Below, piece after piece: positions 43,855 through 52,346 of a stretch of 52,346 nucleotides of DNA (position 1 is the stretch's first letter; the number at the start of each line of letters is the position of its first letter). The notes beneath the pieces were generated by a model. The model did no database searches. It was not told the origin of the DNA and worked only from the letters and a program-made list of their open reading frames with translations. The stretch covers positions 1 through 52,346 of IMG/VR virus record IMGVR_UViG_3300008267_000113; one strand, written 5' to 3'. The DNA comes from a virus. A program made the position numbers and the translations under genes.

Positions 43855-46800
43855 TTATTGTAGTTGGGAAGGATCTTTAATTATTCCAGGGTTAATTTGT
43901 CTTAATGCATCAGCAGTGCTTTTAACATCTGTGTATACTTTTTCCAAACTTTGAATTACAGTTTGTGCAACAAGACCAGCAGTAGCATTTGGATCAGAAT
44001 AGTCAGGGCTTACCTCATAGGTTTTAATATTACCATTATCATCAATGTACTTATATGATCTTTGTATCATATATCCAGGTCCAAAAGGATTATATGTAAT
44101 TTTTGCAGTACCGCCATATTCTTCATAGCCTGTTATATTTAGCTCATCATCAGCTTCCATAAGAAGATCATACTGAGTTCTTTGTGTTTGTTGGTATGCT
44201 TCATTATCAGGAGACATATCACTTTTATCCATAACCACAGTTATAGCATCATCAGTAAGCCCTTTTGTGCTTCCATATGTATTGTCACCACCTTGATTTT
44301 TACCTCTAAACTCTGAGTTTAGTTTAACAGTAAATCCTACTTTATTTAAGTCACCGCCTATATTTGGATGAACAGTAAATGAAAATCTAGCTCTGTCTTC
44401 ATCTGTTATTTTTTTACCAGATCTTAAATCATTAGCAATCTTATTAAGAGCCTGTACAGAATTAGAATTAATTCTATCAGATAGGCCATCTGTCCAACCA
44501 GTCAAATCAGAAAGAGCCTCAGCATCTATGTCCTTTCCGTCTTTGTTTATTACAAAAAGATTTGCACTAGTTCTCATTACTGATTCAAAGTCTTTCATAA
44601 AGCCCATAAAGCTTTGCGCTCCTAGATCTCCAGGATAAGCAGAATCAACAAGAGGTATTGTAATAGGCTGCTTTTCAACATATGCACCTGCACCACCTAC
44701 ATTTTTTACATGACCATATTTTAGAGATTTTTGATTTGCAAATGTGGCAAACCCATCTTCTTGATTATAAACAGATGAGAATTTTTCTGAATAGGCATCA
44801 TATAAAGCTGCAGCTTCAGTTTTATCAGACAGATAAGGATCTGAAGACATGAAACCAAAAGGTAACATGTCTAACATCATATTTGTAGCTTGTGATCGTC
44901 TTGTTGGTGACCAGTTATTTTCATAGTCTTTTATAAATTCTTCTTTACTTACAACTCTATTATTTTTTACAAAATAGTTTTTAAGCATTTCTTGAGCATA
45001 CTCTTGATGTGAACTAGCAACAACACTGTTAATAACACTGTTCATATAGTTACGATCAACAACACCCTTAACACCCTCAACATTAAAAGCTAATGCTTTT
45101 TCAGCAGCATTGTAATTTTTTACAGAATTTTTATAAGAATCAACTTTTCCTATTAAGGTCTTATCAGTTCCTATCATGTTTAAAAGAACAGGATCTGTTG
45201 TTAATGCTTTTTCAATATTTTTTGTTGTATAGTACCAGTTGTTTTTATTGTTACCATCTGTAAAAGATGTAGACTTATCAATGTCAATGAGTTTACCATT
45301 CTCATCTAGGTAACCACCATTATATGTAGTAGGCGCTTCTACAGATTCTGTATCACCAAATAAACCTTTATAAACAGCACTGGCAACAGTAGGTACAATT
45401 GTTAAAAAAGTCATTGCTTTATCATCTGGACTAATATAAGATGAAGATTTATTAGACTTTTGATCATTCTTCCAAGACCATCCCAAAAGCTGAGCTTTGT
45501 ATTTTTGAGCAAGTTCTTTAGATTCTTTAGTTACAGTCACACCATTTCCTACTGTACTACCAATATCAGATTTAATAACAGTTTCTAGTCTAGAATAAAT
45601 TTCTTGTATTAATCCTTTAGAACTTTGTTGTACTCCGCTACCAAAAATATACTGTTCATTTTGGTCAGTTCCTTGAAGGTTAGGATCTCTTGCAATAGTA
45701 CTTTTTCCACCATTAGCAATTACTTCAGGAATCCACTCATTACTTAAAACATCATTTGATTTTCCTAAAGCATCTTTTTCTTTATTAGATTTATAATTCT
45801 CTTTAAGAATATCAAGTGCTGCTGTCCTCCGAGCTTTTTCCATATCCAATACAAACTGCTTGTCCATTCGATCAAGAGCTAGAGAATGTTCAAATCCAGC
45901 AAGAGCATACTGATTTACTTCTATATCAGTCTTAGCTGTAAGCATGGCATATGAAGCAGCAGCATTATACAAGTCACCGCTAAACAGTGAGTTTGCCATT
46001 GCATTGTCTATTCTACTTCTTTCAGTAATAATATCAGAACCAAGAAGAGTTTGTGGGTCAGCCTCATTTTTAGTATTGTCATAATACTCTTGTGAAGCTA
46101 TTGCTATAAGTTTATCAACCTGTGTTTGTTTATGCGTAGCCGCTAGCTTCTGATCATTTTTATCATTTGGATCAATACCTCTTGATTTAATCTGTTGGTT
46201 AACAACTTTACCTTTTAAATCAGCTTCATCTGCTTCTTGAGCAGCCTGTTTAGCTTTTGTATCATTATCTGCAAACAAAGACTGACCCATCTCAGTAAGA
46301 TAGTATCTTTCAGCATCTACATCAGATCCGTATTTTTCAGCATTCTGAGTTACAAAATCTTTTCTTTGTAGATAAGCCTGTGTTTTATAATAGTCTACAG
46401 CGGCTTGGTCATTTTGAAATACTGATAAGAAAGCATTAGTCAAAGAAGGAATCATGGCTACACCATTTGTGGTTGTAACCAAGAATTTTCCATCCGGTGA
46501 CATAGTTGGTGGAGGAGTTATTTCAAAACCCATTTCCTTTGCAAACTTCATTGCTTTCTCAGGAACATTTACAGAAGGTGTAAATTTAGGAGCATCAAAG
46601 CCAAGTGACTCATCTGCAGTAGACTTAGCAAAATCAGCCATCTGATATTGTATAGCTCTGATTCCACCATCCCAATATTTACCACCACACTTCTTTTCAT
46701 CTGTACAGTTTCTAAAGTTCTCACCTCTTTGTAACTCATTATAAGCTCGCTTAGTATAAGCCATATCTTTTAGGATATACTTATTATCAATAAGAGGTTG

Positions 46801-47088
46801 GAATACTTTAGATGCTGCATCTACATTTTGTGACAATGATAAATCAAGCCCAGAAATCTTACTGATTTGGGCACCGATGTCATTAAAGAATTTATTGCGA
46901 AGATCTATGTTCTCATCTCTAAGCATTGGAGACTCCAAAAGGTTTCCATACAAGGAACTAAGTTTATCATATCCTTGTTGGTATTGAGCATTCTTAGTCT
47001 CTAATACTTGTTGATAAAAATTCAAATTCGGCTTATATGGCTGAATTTGAGGAACATAATCTACTACGCCTGGAATGTACTGACTCAT
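43855..47088 (-). CDS. crAss-like virion cargo-type structural protein (1077 aa)
   Basis: A 1077-residue protein with the N-terminal pattern IPGVVDYVPQIQPYKPNLNF and the later SGLDLSLSQNVDAASKVF. I recognise both as typical of a large structural/cargo protein encoded upstream of the RNA polymerase in crAss-like and related Bacteroidota phages. No enzyme motif is seen. The body is helical and polar, and CTDEKKCGG contains a paired cysteine. A 66-base A/T-rich gap full of palindromes precedes the start, the largest gap within the operon, so this gene may head its own transcription unit with the three giant genes that follow it. Confidence 0.75.
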   Translation of the reverse strand: MSQYIPGVVDYVPQIQPYKPNLNFYQQVLETKNAQYQQGYDKLSSLYGNLLESPMLRDENIDLRNKFFNDIGAQISKISGLDLSLSQNVDAASKVFQPLIDNKYILKDMAYTKRAYNELQRGENFRNCTDEKKCGGKYWDGGIRAIQYQMADFAKSTADESLGFDAPKFTPSVNVPEKAMKFAKEMGFEITPPPTMSPDGKFLVTTTNGVAMIPSLTNAFLSVFQNDQAAVDYYKTQAYLQRKDFVTQNAEKYGSDVDAERYYLTEMGQSLFADNDTKAKQAAQEADEADLKGKVVNQQIKSRGIDPNDKNDQKLAATHKQTQVDKLIAIASQEYYDNTKNEADPQTLLGSDIITERSRIDNAMANSLFSGDLYNAAASYAMLTAKTDIEVNQYALAGFEHSLALDRMDKQFVLDMEKARRTAALDILKENYKSNKEKDALGKSNDVLSNEWIPEVIANGGKSTIARDPNLQGTDQNEQYIFGSGVQQSSKGLIQEIYSRLETVIKSDIGSTVGNGVTVTKESKELAQKYKAQLLGWSWKNDQKSNKSSSYISPDDKAMTFLTIVPTVASAVYKGLFGDTESVEAPTTYNGGYLDENGKLIDIDKSTSFTDGNNKNNWYYTTKNIEKALTTDPVLLNMIGTDKTLIGKVDSYKNSVKNYNAAEKALAFNVEGVKGVVDRNYMNSVINSVVASSHQEYAQEMLKNYFVKNNRVVSKEEFIKDYENNWSPTRRSQATNMMLDMLPFGFMSSDPYLSDKTEAAALYDAYSEKFSSVYNQEDGFATFANQKSLKYGHVKNVGGAGAYVEKQPITIPLVDSAYPGDLGAQSFMGFMKDFESVMRTSANLFVINKDGKDIDAEALSDLTGWTDGLSDRINSNSVQALNKIANDLRSGKKITDEDRARFSFTVHPNIGGDLNKVGFTVKLNSEFRGKNQGGDNTYGSTKGLTDDAITVVMDKSDMSPDNEAYQQTQRTQYDLLMEADDELNITGYEEYGGTAKITYNPFGPGYMIQRSYKYIDDNGNIKTYEVSPDYSDPNATAGLVAQTVIQSLEKVYTDVKSTADALRQINPGIIKDPSQLQ

Positions 47089-47101
47089 ATCTAATATAAA
47101 T

Positions 47102-47148
47102 ATACAAGAAAAAATCTTGTAAGTTTAAAAAACTTTTAAAGTTTAAAC
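47102..47148. promoter_or_regulatory. A/T-rich palindrome cluster upstream of the cargo gene
   Basis: The 66-base gap holds several inverted repeats. ACAAGA (47104-47109) pairs with TCTTGT (47115-47120), AACTTT and AAAGTT flank one T at 47137, and GTTTAAAC is a perfect palindrome at 47141-47148. On the minus strand TATATTTA lies close to the start codon, but without a clear -33 TTG. A regulatory site for a phage factor or polymerase is possible. Confidence 0.4.
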
Positions 47149-47154
47149 CTTAGT

Positions 47155-49368
47155 TTATTGCCCGCCACCGTAAGGACCAACAGACACATCATAAGGATTA
47201 TAATATTGGTTTTCTGGTACTTGCCCAGCACTTTTAGAGCGTGCAAGATAACTCAGAATAGCCTCATCTGATAAATCTGGGTATGCATTTTTCCACATAT
47301 TAAATTCTCTGATAGCTTGAGAAGCATACGCATCCTTGTTAGGTTTAAGTATCTCAGGATTAGTCAATACAGCAGCACCCCCGCTACCAGGGAATATTTT
47401 AAAGTAAGGACTAGTCAAGTTTAGATTATAAGTATCTGTAGCATTAGTAAGTCTATTGTTAAATAGATTAGCTACTTCAGCTCTCTTCTTATTCTTAGCT
47501 TTAAGTCTATCAGCCGCATACAGTTGTCTTGCATCAAAGTCAGCCATTTTAAGAGCATTGTTATACTCTATGTTTTTAGCTTGTACTTGTGAGTTATACT
47601 TCTCAGCATCATTGTAGATACCAATATTCATATTAGCAACCTGCAAATTATGGTCTGCAGCAGATCTAGAAGCTTGGCCTTGAATCTTAGATAAAGATGC
47701 ATCAGCACCTTGTCTAGTACCAAAACTTGTAACACCCTGTGTAGCAATATTAGCTGCTTCCATAATAGGACTGTAATCTTCCTTTATGTATGCTGGATCC
47801 CAACCTTGAAGTTGAACCGGTGCATAAAAAGTCTTCATATCAGGAATCTGTGCAGCCATTGCTGTAGCAAGATTCAAAGTATCCTGTGGATAGTACTCAA
47901 AAGGATTATATACAGGAGGTGCTTCTACATCAATCTCTTCTAAAGGAGTAACGTCTGTTTTAGGTTTTTCAGCAGCAGCCGCTGGTTTTTTAGCAGGAGT
48001 ATTAAATCCTGGTGCAGACCAAGTATGCTCACCAAACTTAGAATCTAATCTAGTTCCTTGAGGACCGTCTAATGTAAAGTATTCAGGTAATCCGTATTCT
48101 TTAGCTTTGGCATTATATGATTTTTGGAAATCCCCTACATCTGCAGGATTATTCTTATCCCATTTAGGTTTATTCTTAAAGTACCATGCATGTCTCTTTT
48201 TAAAATCTGCTTCATTAAGAACTTCTGGATCACCGTATACATTTGTTTGACCAGAGATTGATGATTGAACAGCTTGTCTAGATCTAACATCAGCATTGCC
48301 TGCTGTATAAGTACTAGGTAACTCAGGAACAAATGCTCCTGACTCAGCAGCTTTTACATAAGCATCAAGAAAAGCTTGTACATAATCATAGGTCTCTGCT
48401 CTAGATCTATCAGGATTATAACCTCCAGTAGGTTTAGATTTAGTAGTACCTTTAGTAGTAGTAGCAGTTTTAGTATTAGCTGCTTTACTATTTTCTAAAG
48501 CAGCACTAGACTTAGCTTTTGCTTCTGCAAGTGCCGCAGTAGCATAAAGTTCTGCTAACTTTTCTCTTGCAGCTTTTTCTTCAGCAGAAGCTTGTTCACG
48601 AGCCATAGCATCCAGAGCCTCAGGACTTAGCACTCCTGCACCATCTTGATATCTAGGCAGACCTTTAATCCTTACTGCTCTCATACCTCCATATCTAGCT
48701 TGTGGCATTTGTGGAGGCATTTCAGCTGGCATTTCTTGTTGCTGCTCTGGTGCCTGCTCCTGCTCCTGCTTTTGCTGTGGAAGAATATCTTCTGGATTGA
48801 TATTATTCATCATCATATAAGGCTGTGCTATAAAAGGAATTCCTTGTGGAAATCCTTTTTGACTTTCTTGTGTCAAAGCAAGCTTGCCTAACATCATGTT
48901 ATAATTCTCAATCATTTTCTCAGCTGTCTTCTTTTCAATAACATCTGAGTCCTTATCTGCTAAAACCTTTCTGTACTTATTTATGTCATACTTCTTAGCA
49001 ATTTCAGCATAAGTTTTAGGTTTTGATTCTCCAAATTGTTGAAGCAAATCCTTATCTTTAAGAGTCATGCTCCTAGTATCACTAAAAATAAAAGAATCAT
49101 CTGGAAGATTAAGAGGTGTTCCTCCTTCACTATGCCTTTTACCACCAATTTTATAATGGGCAGACATACCATTTAGATTAGGAATAAATGCCGTCTCTCC
49201 TTTTTCTGCTTCTAAATTTGCTAATTCTCTTGGTACAGATTTTAAAGTATCATTTACCTTAAGAGGTGCTTCATTCATATGATTAGGAATGGCATTAGGA
49301 GCTACCTGATTAAAGGCTCTCCCACCATAAACCATTTTAGGTAGTCCTACTATTTTAATTTTCTTCAT
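47155..49368 (-). CDS. Virion structural protein, Pro/Gln-rich (737 aa)
   Basis: A 737-residue protein. The N-terminus KKIKIVGLPKMVYGG is echoed at about residue 230 by AVRIKGLPRYQDG. KRHSEGGTPLNLPDDSFIFS is a pattern I associate with structural proteins of Bacteroidota phages. A Gln/Pro-rich stretch (EQAPEQQQEMPAEMPPQMPQ) and an Ala-rich helical region follow. A segment DVGDFQKSYNAKAKEYGLP with DSKFGEHTW loosely resembles a peptidoglycan-binding repeat, which would suit a tail or injection protein touching the cell wall. It ends 66 bases before the cargo-type gene. No catalytic motif was seen. Confidence 0.65.
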   Translation of the reverse strand: MKKIKIVGLPKMVYGGRAFNQVAPNAIPNHMNEAPLKVNDTLKSVPRELANLEAEKGETAFIPNLNGMSAHYKIGGKRHSEGGTPLNLPDDSFIFSDTRSMTLKDKDLLQQFGESKPKTYAEIAKKYDINKYRKVLADKDSDVIEKKTAEKMIENYNMMLGKLALTQESQKGFPQGIPFIAQPYMMMNNINPEDILPQQKQEQEQAPEQQQEMPAEMPPQMPQARYGGMRAVRIKGLPRYQDGAGVLSPEALDAMAREQASAEEKAAREKLAELYATAALAEAKAKSSAALENSKAANTKTATTTKGTTKSKPTGGYNPDRSRAETYDYVQAFLDAYVKAAESGAFVPELPSTYTAGNADVRSRQAVQSSISGQTNVYGDPEVLNEADFKKRHAWYFKNKPKWDKNNPADVGDFQKSYNAKAKEYGLPEYFTLDGPQGTRLDSKFGEHTWSAPGFNTPAKKPAAAAEKPKTDVTPLEEIDVEAPPVYNPFEYYPQDTLNLATAMAAQIPDMKTFYAPVQLQGWDPAYIKEDYSPIMEAANIATQGVTSFGTRQGADASLSKIQGQASRSAADHNLQVANMNIGIYNDAEKYNSQVQAKNIEYNNALKMADFDARQLYAADRLKAKNKKRAEVANLFNNRLTNATDTYNLNLTSPYFKIFPGSGGAAVLTNPEILKPNKDAYASQAIREFNMWKNAYPDLSDEAILSYLARSKSAGQVPENQYYNPYDVSVGPYGGGQ

Positions 49369-49380
49369 AGTACAAAGGTA

Positions 49381-51384
49381 TTAATCAAGGTATTCAACTT
49401 GGCCGCCTGCTTGAATAAAAGCATTAATAGTATCTTCATCCCAATATATTACATCACCTTTTCTATAATTACCACCTGCCTTAAAACCTGGTGCAAAGTC
49501 ATCCTTCACAGCATAATTATTTTTATAAGGCATATTGTTATTATTAAGAACATCAAATGTACCGCGGCTTGTACCAGGTGCAGGATACATGTCTTCAATA
49601 TATGTATTAAAGTCAGGTTGATTCATATTAAAGATATCTGTTGCAATACCTTTTTTCATCTGACGCTGGTAGAAATTTTCTTCTCCTCCATAATCTTCAG
49701 CAGCTCTATCCCACCATGCATCTTTTTCAATTATGTGGTTATAGTTTGGATCAGATCCCATACCTTTTTCAATTATTCGGTTATGATCTGTATCAAGTCC
49801 CCATTTAGCCATAGGAACACCGCCATAAGCTTGAGTAGGAAGAGAAGGGAAAACGGGAGCTGTATACTCATCTCTATCAAATCTATCTGCTATTCTGTTA
49901 AACCTTCTTGTATCTCTATTTCTAAGTCTTTCCATTCTATTGGACATTTCTGTTCCATAAAGTGTATTAAGACCTTCCTCTCTTTGATAATTTTTATCAA
50001 GACGCTCACCTATTCTATTAAGCCTTTCTGTAGCTCTCCAGTTTCTAAAATCAGAGTTACGATTAACATCTTTATAACCCGCTGTTTCAAATGTACTTTC
50101 ACCCATAGGAAACTCTGCATTTTTTACTTTAGAGCTAGGGAATCTAGCTTTATTTTCAGGATTCCATCTAGAATCTGTATCAGGCCTACCAAAAAAGTTT
50201 CTTTTAGGTCTGCCTGGACCTTGCTGTGAATTATCAGAAGCCGTTTCAGAAGTTTGATCAGAAGTGGTTTGAGAGGTAGTTTGAGAGGTAGTTTGAGAAG
50301 ATGATTTGTTTGGATCAGTAGCACCAGGGACAGGTTGATTACCCCAGTCATAGGTATATTTTTTTCTTCTTCCTAATAGTCCCGCTTTACCTTCATCAAT
50401 TCTTAAACCTGTTTCAGCAGCAAGTCTTTGAGCCTCAGCAAAGTTATCTGTGTTAAACATTGTTTGCCACATATAGTCATTGTTACGACCTCTACCAAAT
50501 TCACCATTTACCCAACCCTTAGATTTAACAGGACCTCTACCTCTAGAAGTTCTATCTGAAGCCAATTGATTAAGATCATACTTAGGAGTAGAAGTAGAAG
50601 TATTTGTAGGTTTTCCTTTATAACCATAAGCTTCTGATAATTGCTTATAAATAGGATCATCTTTATATACAGCATGATCCGGATCTAACTCATAATAATC
50701 ACGGTACATACTATCTATGTACTTTGCAAAAGCATCTCCATAGGCAGGATCATATTGAAACTGCGTACCAGTATAAGCATCTAAAGGATTTTGTGTTACA
50801 AAGTCACTTACTGATTTATATTTACCAGGAGCTATACTACCACCAGGATCATACTTAGATAAATTACCACCAGCTCTCATCATACCCATAGCAGACTGAC
50901 CTACTTGCTTATTAGCAGCTGTAGCAGCTCTTCCTCCTATTTGAGCCATGAATTTGCCAAGACGGTTTTGAACACCTACTTCTTCTAGCGGCTCCCCTCC
51001 TTCTTGAAACCACATATTTGCAGGTGGTTGATATTCAACATTTCCTACTTGTGGAAACATCTCAGGCATAGAACCACCTTGTTGTTTGTTATACGGATTA
51101 TAAACATCAGTATAAATAGGAATAAAGAATTGAGATTCTGTTTGTGCCTGTGGAAAAGCATGTGGCATACCACCATGTGCTAAGTAATTAGGAGGTGCCG
51201 GAACACCGTAACTAAAAAAATTATCCATAGTGGCAGTTTGAGGAAAGGCTTCTCTTGTTCCCCCCATTTGCATTTTATTAGCAAAGTCAGGATGAGCCGC
51301 TATAAACGCCTCTTCTGTAGGGTATTTTTTGTAAAACTCTTTCTCAGATCTTACACCCGCTGTTTTTAAAATGTCTTTTTTCAT
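49381..51384 (-). CDS. Virion-associated protein with FPQ repeats (667 aa)
   Basis: The ATG at 51384 gives 667 residues starting MKKDILKTAGVRSEKEFYKK; a GTG 42 bases upstream would overlap the previous gene and is rejected. The N-terminal third carries three repeats of a GG-(x)n-FPQ-(x)n-F unit (GGTREAFPQ, GGMPHAFPQ, GGSMPEMFPQ). A Thr/Ser/Gln tract (QTTSQTTSQTTS) lies near the middle, followed by an Arg-rich helical stretch (RNRDTRRFNRIADRFDRDEY). No enzyme motif is present. It is probably a structural or scaffold protein of the virion, by position and by the Gly/Pro-rich linkers it shares with its neighbours. Confidence 0.6.
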   Translation of the reverse strand: MKKDILKTAGVRSEKEFYKKYPTEEAFIAAHPDFANKMQMGGTREAFPQTATMDNFFSYGVPAPPNYLAHGGMPHAFPQAQTESQFFIPIYTDVYNPYNKQQGGSMPEMFPQVGNVEYQPPANMWFQEGGEPLEEVGVQNRLGKFMAQIGGRAATAANKQVGQSAMGMMRAGGNLSKYDPGGSIAPGKYKSVSDFVTQNPLDAYTGTQFQYDPAYGDAFAKYIDSMYRDYYELDPDHAVYKDDPIYKQLSEAYGYKGKPTNTSTSTPKYDLNQLASDRTSRGRGPVKSKGWVNGEFGRGRNNDYMWQTMFNTDNFAEAQRLAAETGLRIDEGKAGLLGRRKKYTYDWGNQPVPGATDPNKSSSQTTSQTTSQTTSDQTSETASDNSQQGPGRPKRNFFGRPDTDSRWNPENKARFPSSKVKNAEFPMGESTFETAGYKDVNRNSDFRNWRATERLNRIGERLDKNYQREEGLNTLYGTEMSNRMERLRNRDTRRFNRIADRFDRDEYTAPVFPSLPTQAYGGVPMAKWGLDTDHNRIIEKGMGSDPNYNHIIEKDAWWDRAAEDYGGEENFYQRQMKKGIATDIFNMNQPDFNTYIEDMYPAPGTSRGTFDVLNNNNMPYKNNYAVKDDFAPGFKAGGNYRKGDVIYWDEDTINAFIQAGGQVEYLD
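50267..50299. repeat. 12-bp tandem repeat encoding QTTS units
   Basis: A 12-base unit (TTTGAGAGGTAG as read on the plus strand) is repeated nearly three times and encodes QTTS repeats in the 667-residue protein. Such repeats change copy number easily by slippage while keeping the frame. Confidence 0.7.
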
Positions 51385-51388
51385 ATGA

Positions 51389-52345
51389 TTATTTGTATTT
51401 ATCAAGCCAGCTTTTTGGGCTGCCACCTTTAGACAAAGTTACACCATTAATATACGCATAATATCCTTCAGCTGAAGTTTTTAGATTATGTTTTTTATTT
51501 ATTGAGTTATTGAATACACCACCCCCATCAGGGTATTTTACTTCTTTAGGGTAAGACTGTAAAGTCTCATTCCCAAAAAATCCTTCAGGATTTACAACAG
51601 CCATATTATTTGGATCATAAATATAACTACCGTAGTTCATCCAAGCAGTATCATGATGTTTTGGTTTTAACCATTCACCAGTGCCGGGATGTTGAGACCA
51701 AGCATGATAATAACCATCTTCTTCTGGAGTCCATTCTTCTCCCCACTGTTGTTTATATAAATCCAATCCTTGTTTCCAATTTGCAGGTCTATCTAATGAA
51801 TCCCACATACCCCTAGTATTGTAGTCATTCATATCATCTGTACCCGCAAGATTAGAAGGACCCATAGGATCATTTTTAAATGCCTGATACTCAGCTTCTA
51901 CGTTAGGTGTCCAGTCATAGGTGTCTTTCCAAGATTGTGGTATCTTATCATAGTCAGAAGATCCACCAGTTTGATACTTAGATGATCCTCCATATTTATA
52001 ATCTCTAGTTAATTTAAAATTAGGAATTTGAATTTGATAGCTATCTCCTGTTTTTAAAATTTTAGCTTCTTGAGTAATTCCTTGTTTTTTAATTAAATTA
52101 TTTACTATTTGTAAAGCTTCTTCTGCATCAGCTTGGTTTTTAAAAACACTAAATTCAGTAGTAGCTTCAGGTACAAATTTTGCCAAACTTTTATTATGCA
52201 CAGCACTATGATTTAAAGGAATATAACCATCAAATTCCCCAGACCAATGAGGTCTATCTTTTAACTTTGCATGATTTAACCAAGAATCAAGACTATAACT
52301 TTTTTGTTCTAATATAGTAGGTTTTGGAGGCATTAACTTATCCAT
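51389..52345 (-). CDS. Virion-associated protein (318 aa, start at window edge)
   Basis: A 318-residue protein whose first Met (MDKLMPPKPTILEQK) lies one base from the window end, so the true start may be outside and the gene may be partial. The centre is rich in Trp, Tyr, Gly and Asp (YDWTPNVEAEYQAF, NTRGMWDSLDRP, YYHAWSQHPGTGEWLKPKHH). This pattern faintly resembles a domain in other phage structural proteins in which RG-W and a DK/KPNH motif alternate. The C-terminus has LSKGGSPKSWLDKYK. It ends four bases before the ATG of the FPQ-repeat protein. A tail or capsid accessory role is likely from position. Confidence 0.55.
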   Translation of the reverse strand: MDKLMPPKPTILEQKSYSLDSWLNHAKLKDRPHWSGEFDGYIPLNHSAVHNKSLAKFVPEATTEFSVFKNQADAEEALQIVNNLIKKQGITQEAKILKTGDSYQIQIPNFKLTRDYKYGGSSKYQTGGSSDYDKIPQSWKDTYDWTPNVEAEYQAFKNDPMGPSNLAGTDDMNDYNTRGMWDSLDRPANWKQGLDLYKQQWGEEWTPEEDGYYHAWSQHPGTGEWLKPKHHDTAWMNYGSYIYDPNNMAVVNPEGFFGNETLQSYPKEVKYPDGGGVFNNSINKKHNLKTSAEGYYAYINGVTLSKGGSPKSWLDKYK

Positions 52346-52346
52346 C

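Noticed and set aside
49399-50229. A long plus-strand open frame of 276 codons opposite the 667-residue virion gene
   Set aside because: Its translation is an Ile/Cys/Ser/Phe-rich mirror of the virion gene with no family likeness, and the opposite strand encodes a more convincing protein.
51385-51426. GTG start adding 14 residues to the FPQ-repeat protein
   Set aside because: It would overlap the preceding gene by 38 bases, while the ATG at 51384 follows that gene's stop by four bases and gives a natural MKKDIL start.
1-52346. Stop-codon reassignment, as known in some crAss-like phages
   Set aside because: All three stops end genes here and no long gene needs read-through, so the standard code explains the window.
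1-52346. tRNA genes, CRISPR arrays, insertion sequences or integration sites
   Set aside because: No cloverleaf with a TPsiC-like box, no regularly spaced repeats, and no transposase or integrase motifs were seen by eye. A covariance-model scan would settle the tRNA question.

Overview
The window looks like roughly half of a crAss-like (Crassvirales) phage genome infecting a member of the Bacteroidota. Four observations support this. The genes fall into two convergent blocks. The minus-strand block holds a few giant virion genes, one carrying the DFDID active-site loop of a crAss-like single-polypeptide RNA polymerase. The plus-strand block carries the usual phage replication and recombination set. 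Start codons are preceded by A/T-rich sequence with no Shine-Dalgarno motif, and at least two start regions carry Bacteroidota-type promoters (TTTG/TTG, 19-20 nt, TAnnTTTG). TAA, TAG and TGA are all used as stops and no long gene is interrupted, so the standard code applies. I found no tRNA, rRNA, insertion sequence or CRISPR array.

Positions 1-3933 hold a von Willebrand A (VWA) protein, a cyclic-phosphate-receiver-like protein, small membrane proteins, and one isolated minus-strand gene with its own promoter. Positions 3957-12995 are the core DNA-metabolism operon: uracil-DNA glycosylase, a stand-alone DnaA-domain-IV-like protein, a DnaB-type helicase, a Sak4/AAA_24-type ATPase, an SSB-like protein, a DnaG/TOPRIM primase and a RuvC-like resolvase. 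These are followed by a metallopeptidase-VWA protein and a MoxR-type AAA+ ATPase. Positions 13065-19158 carry a PD-(D/E)XK exonuclease, a family B DNA polymerase, two all-alpha NTP-pyrophosphatase-like proteins and several conserved unknowns. Intrinsic terminators divide this block into transcription units, and a strong two-way terminator at 19204-19231 closes it.

Positions 19236-52345 (minus strand) form one compact virion operon. In transcription order it holds three Gly/Pro/Gln-rich structural proteins, a 1077-aa cargo-type protein, a 2119-aa protein with a PD-(D/E)XK domain, the 3679-aa RNA-polymerase polyprotein with an HExxH zincin, a 2352-aa protein with a second HExxH zincin, and a 46-aa basic protein. 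By analogy with studied crAss-like phages, the giant proteins would be packaged and injected, with the RNA polymerase transcribing early genes. That part is family knowledge, not something seen here.

The most unusual content is a MoxR/VWA set split over two loci, with terminator-like hairpins just inside both VWA genes. Others are the multi-enzyme build of the RNA polymerase polyprotein, the DnaA-domain-IV-like protein, and altered active-site motifs in the uracil glycosylase, primase and polymerase.
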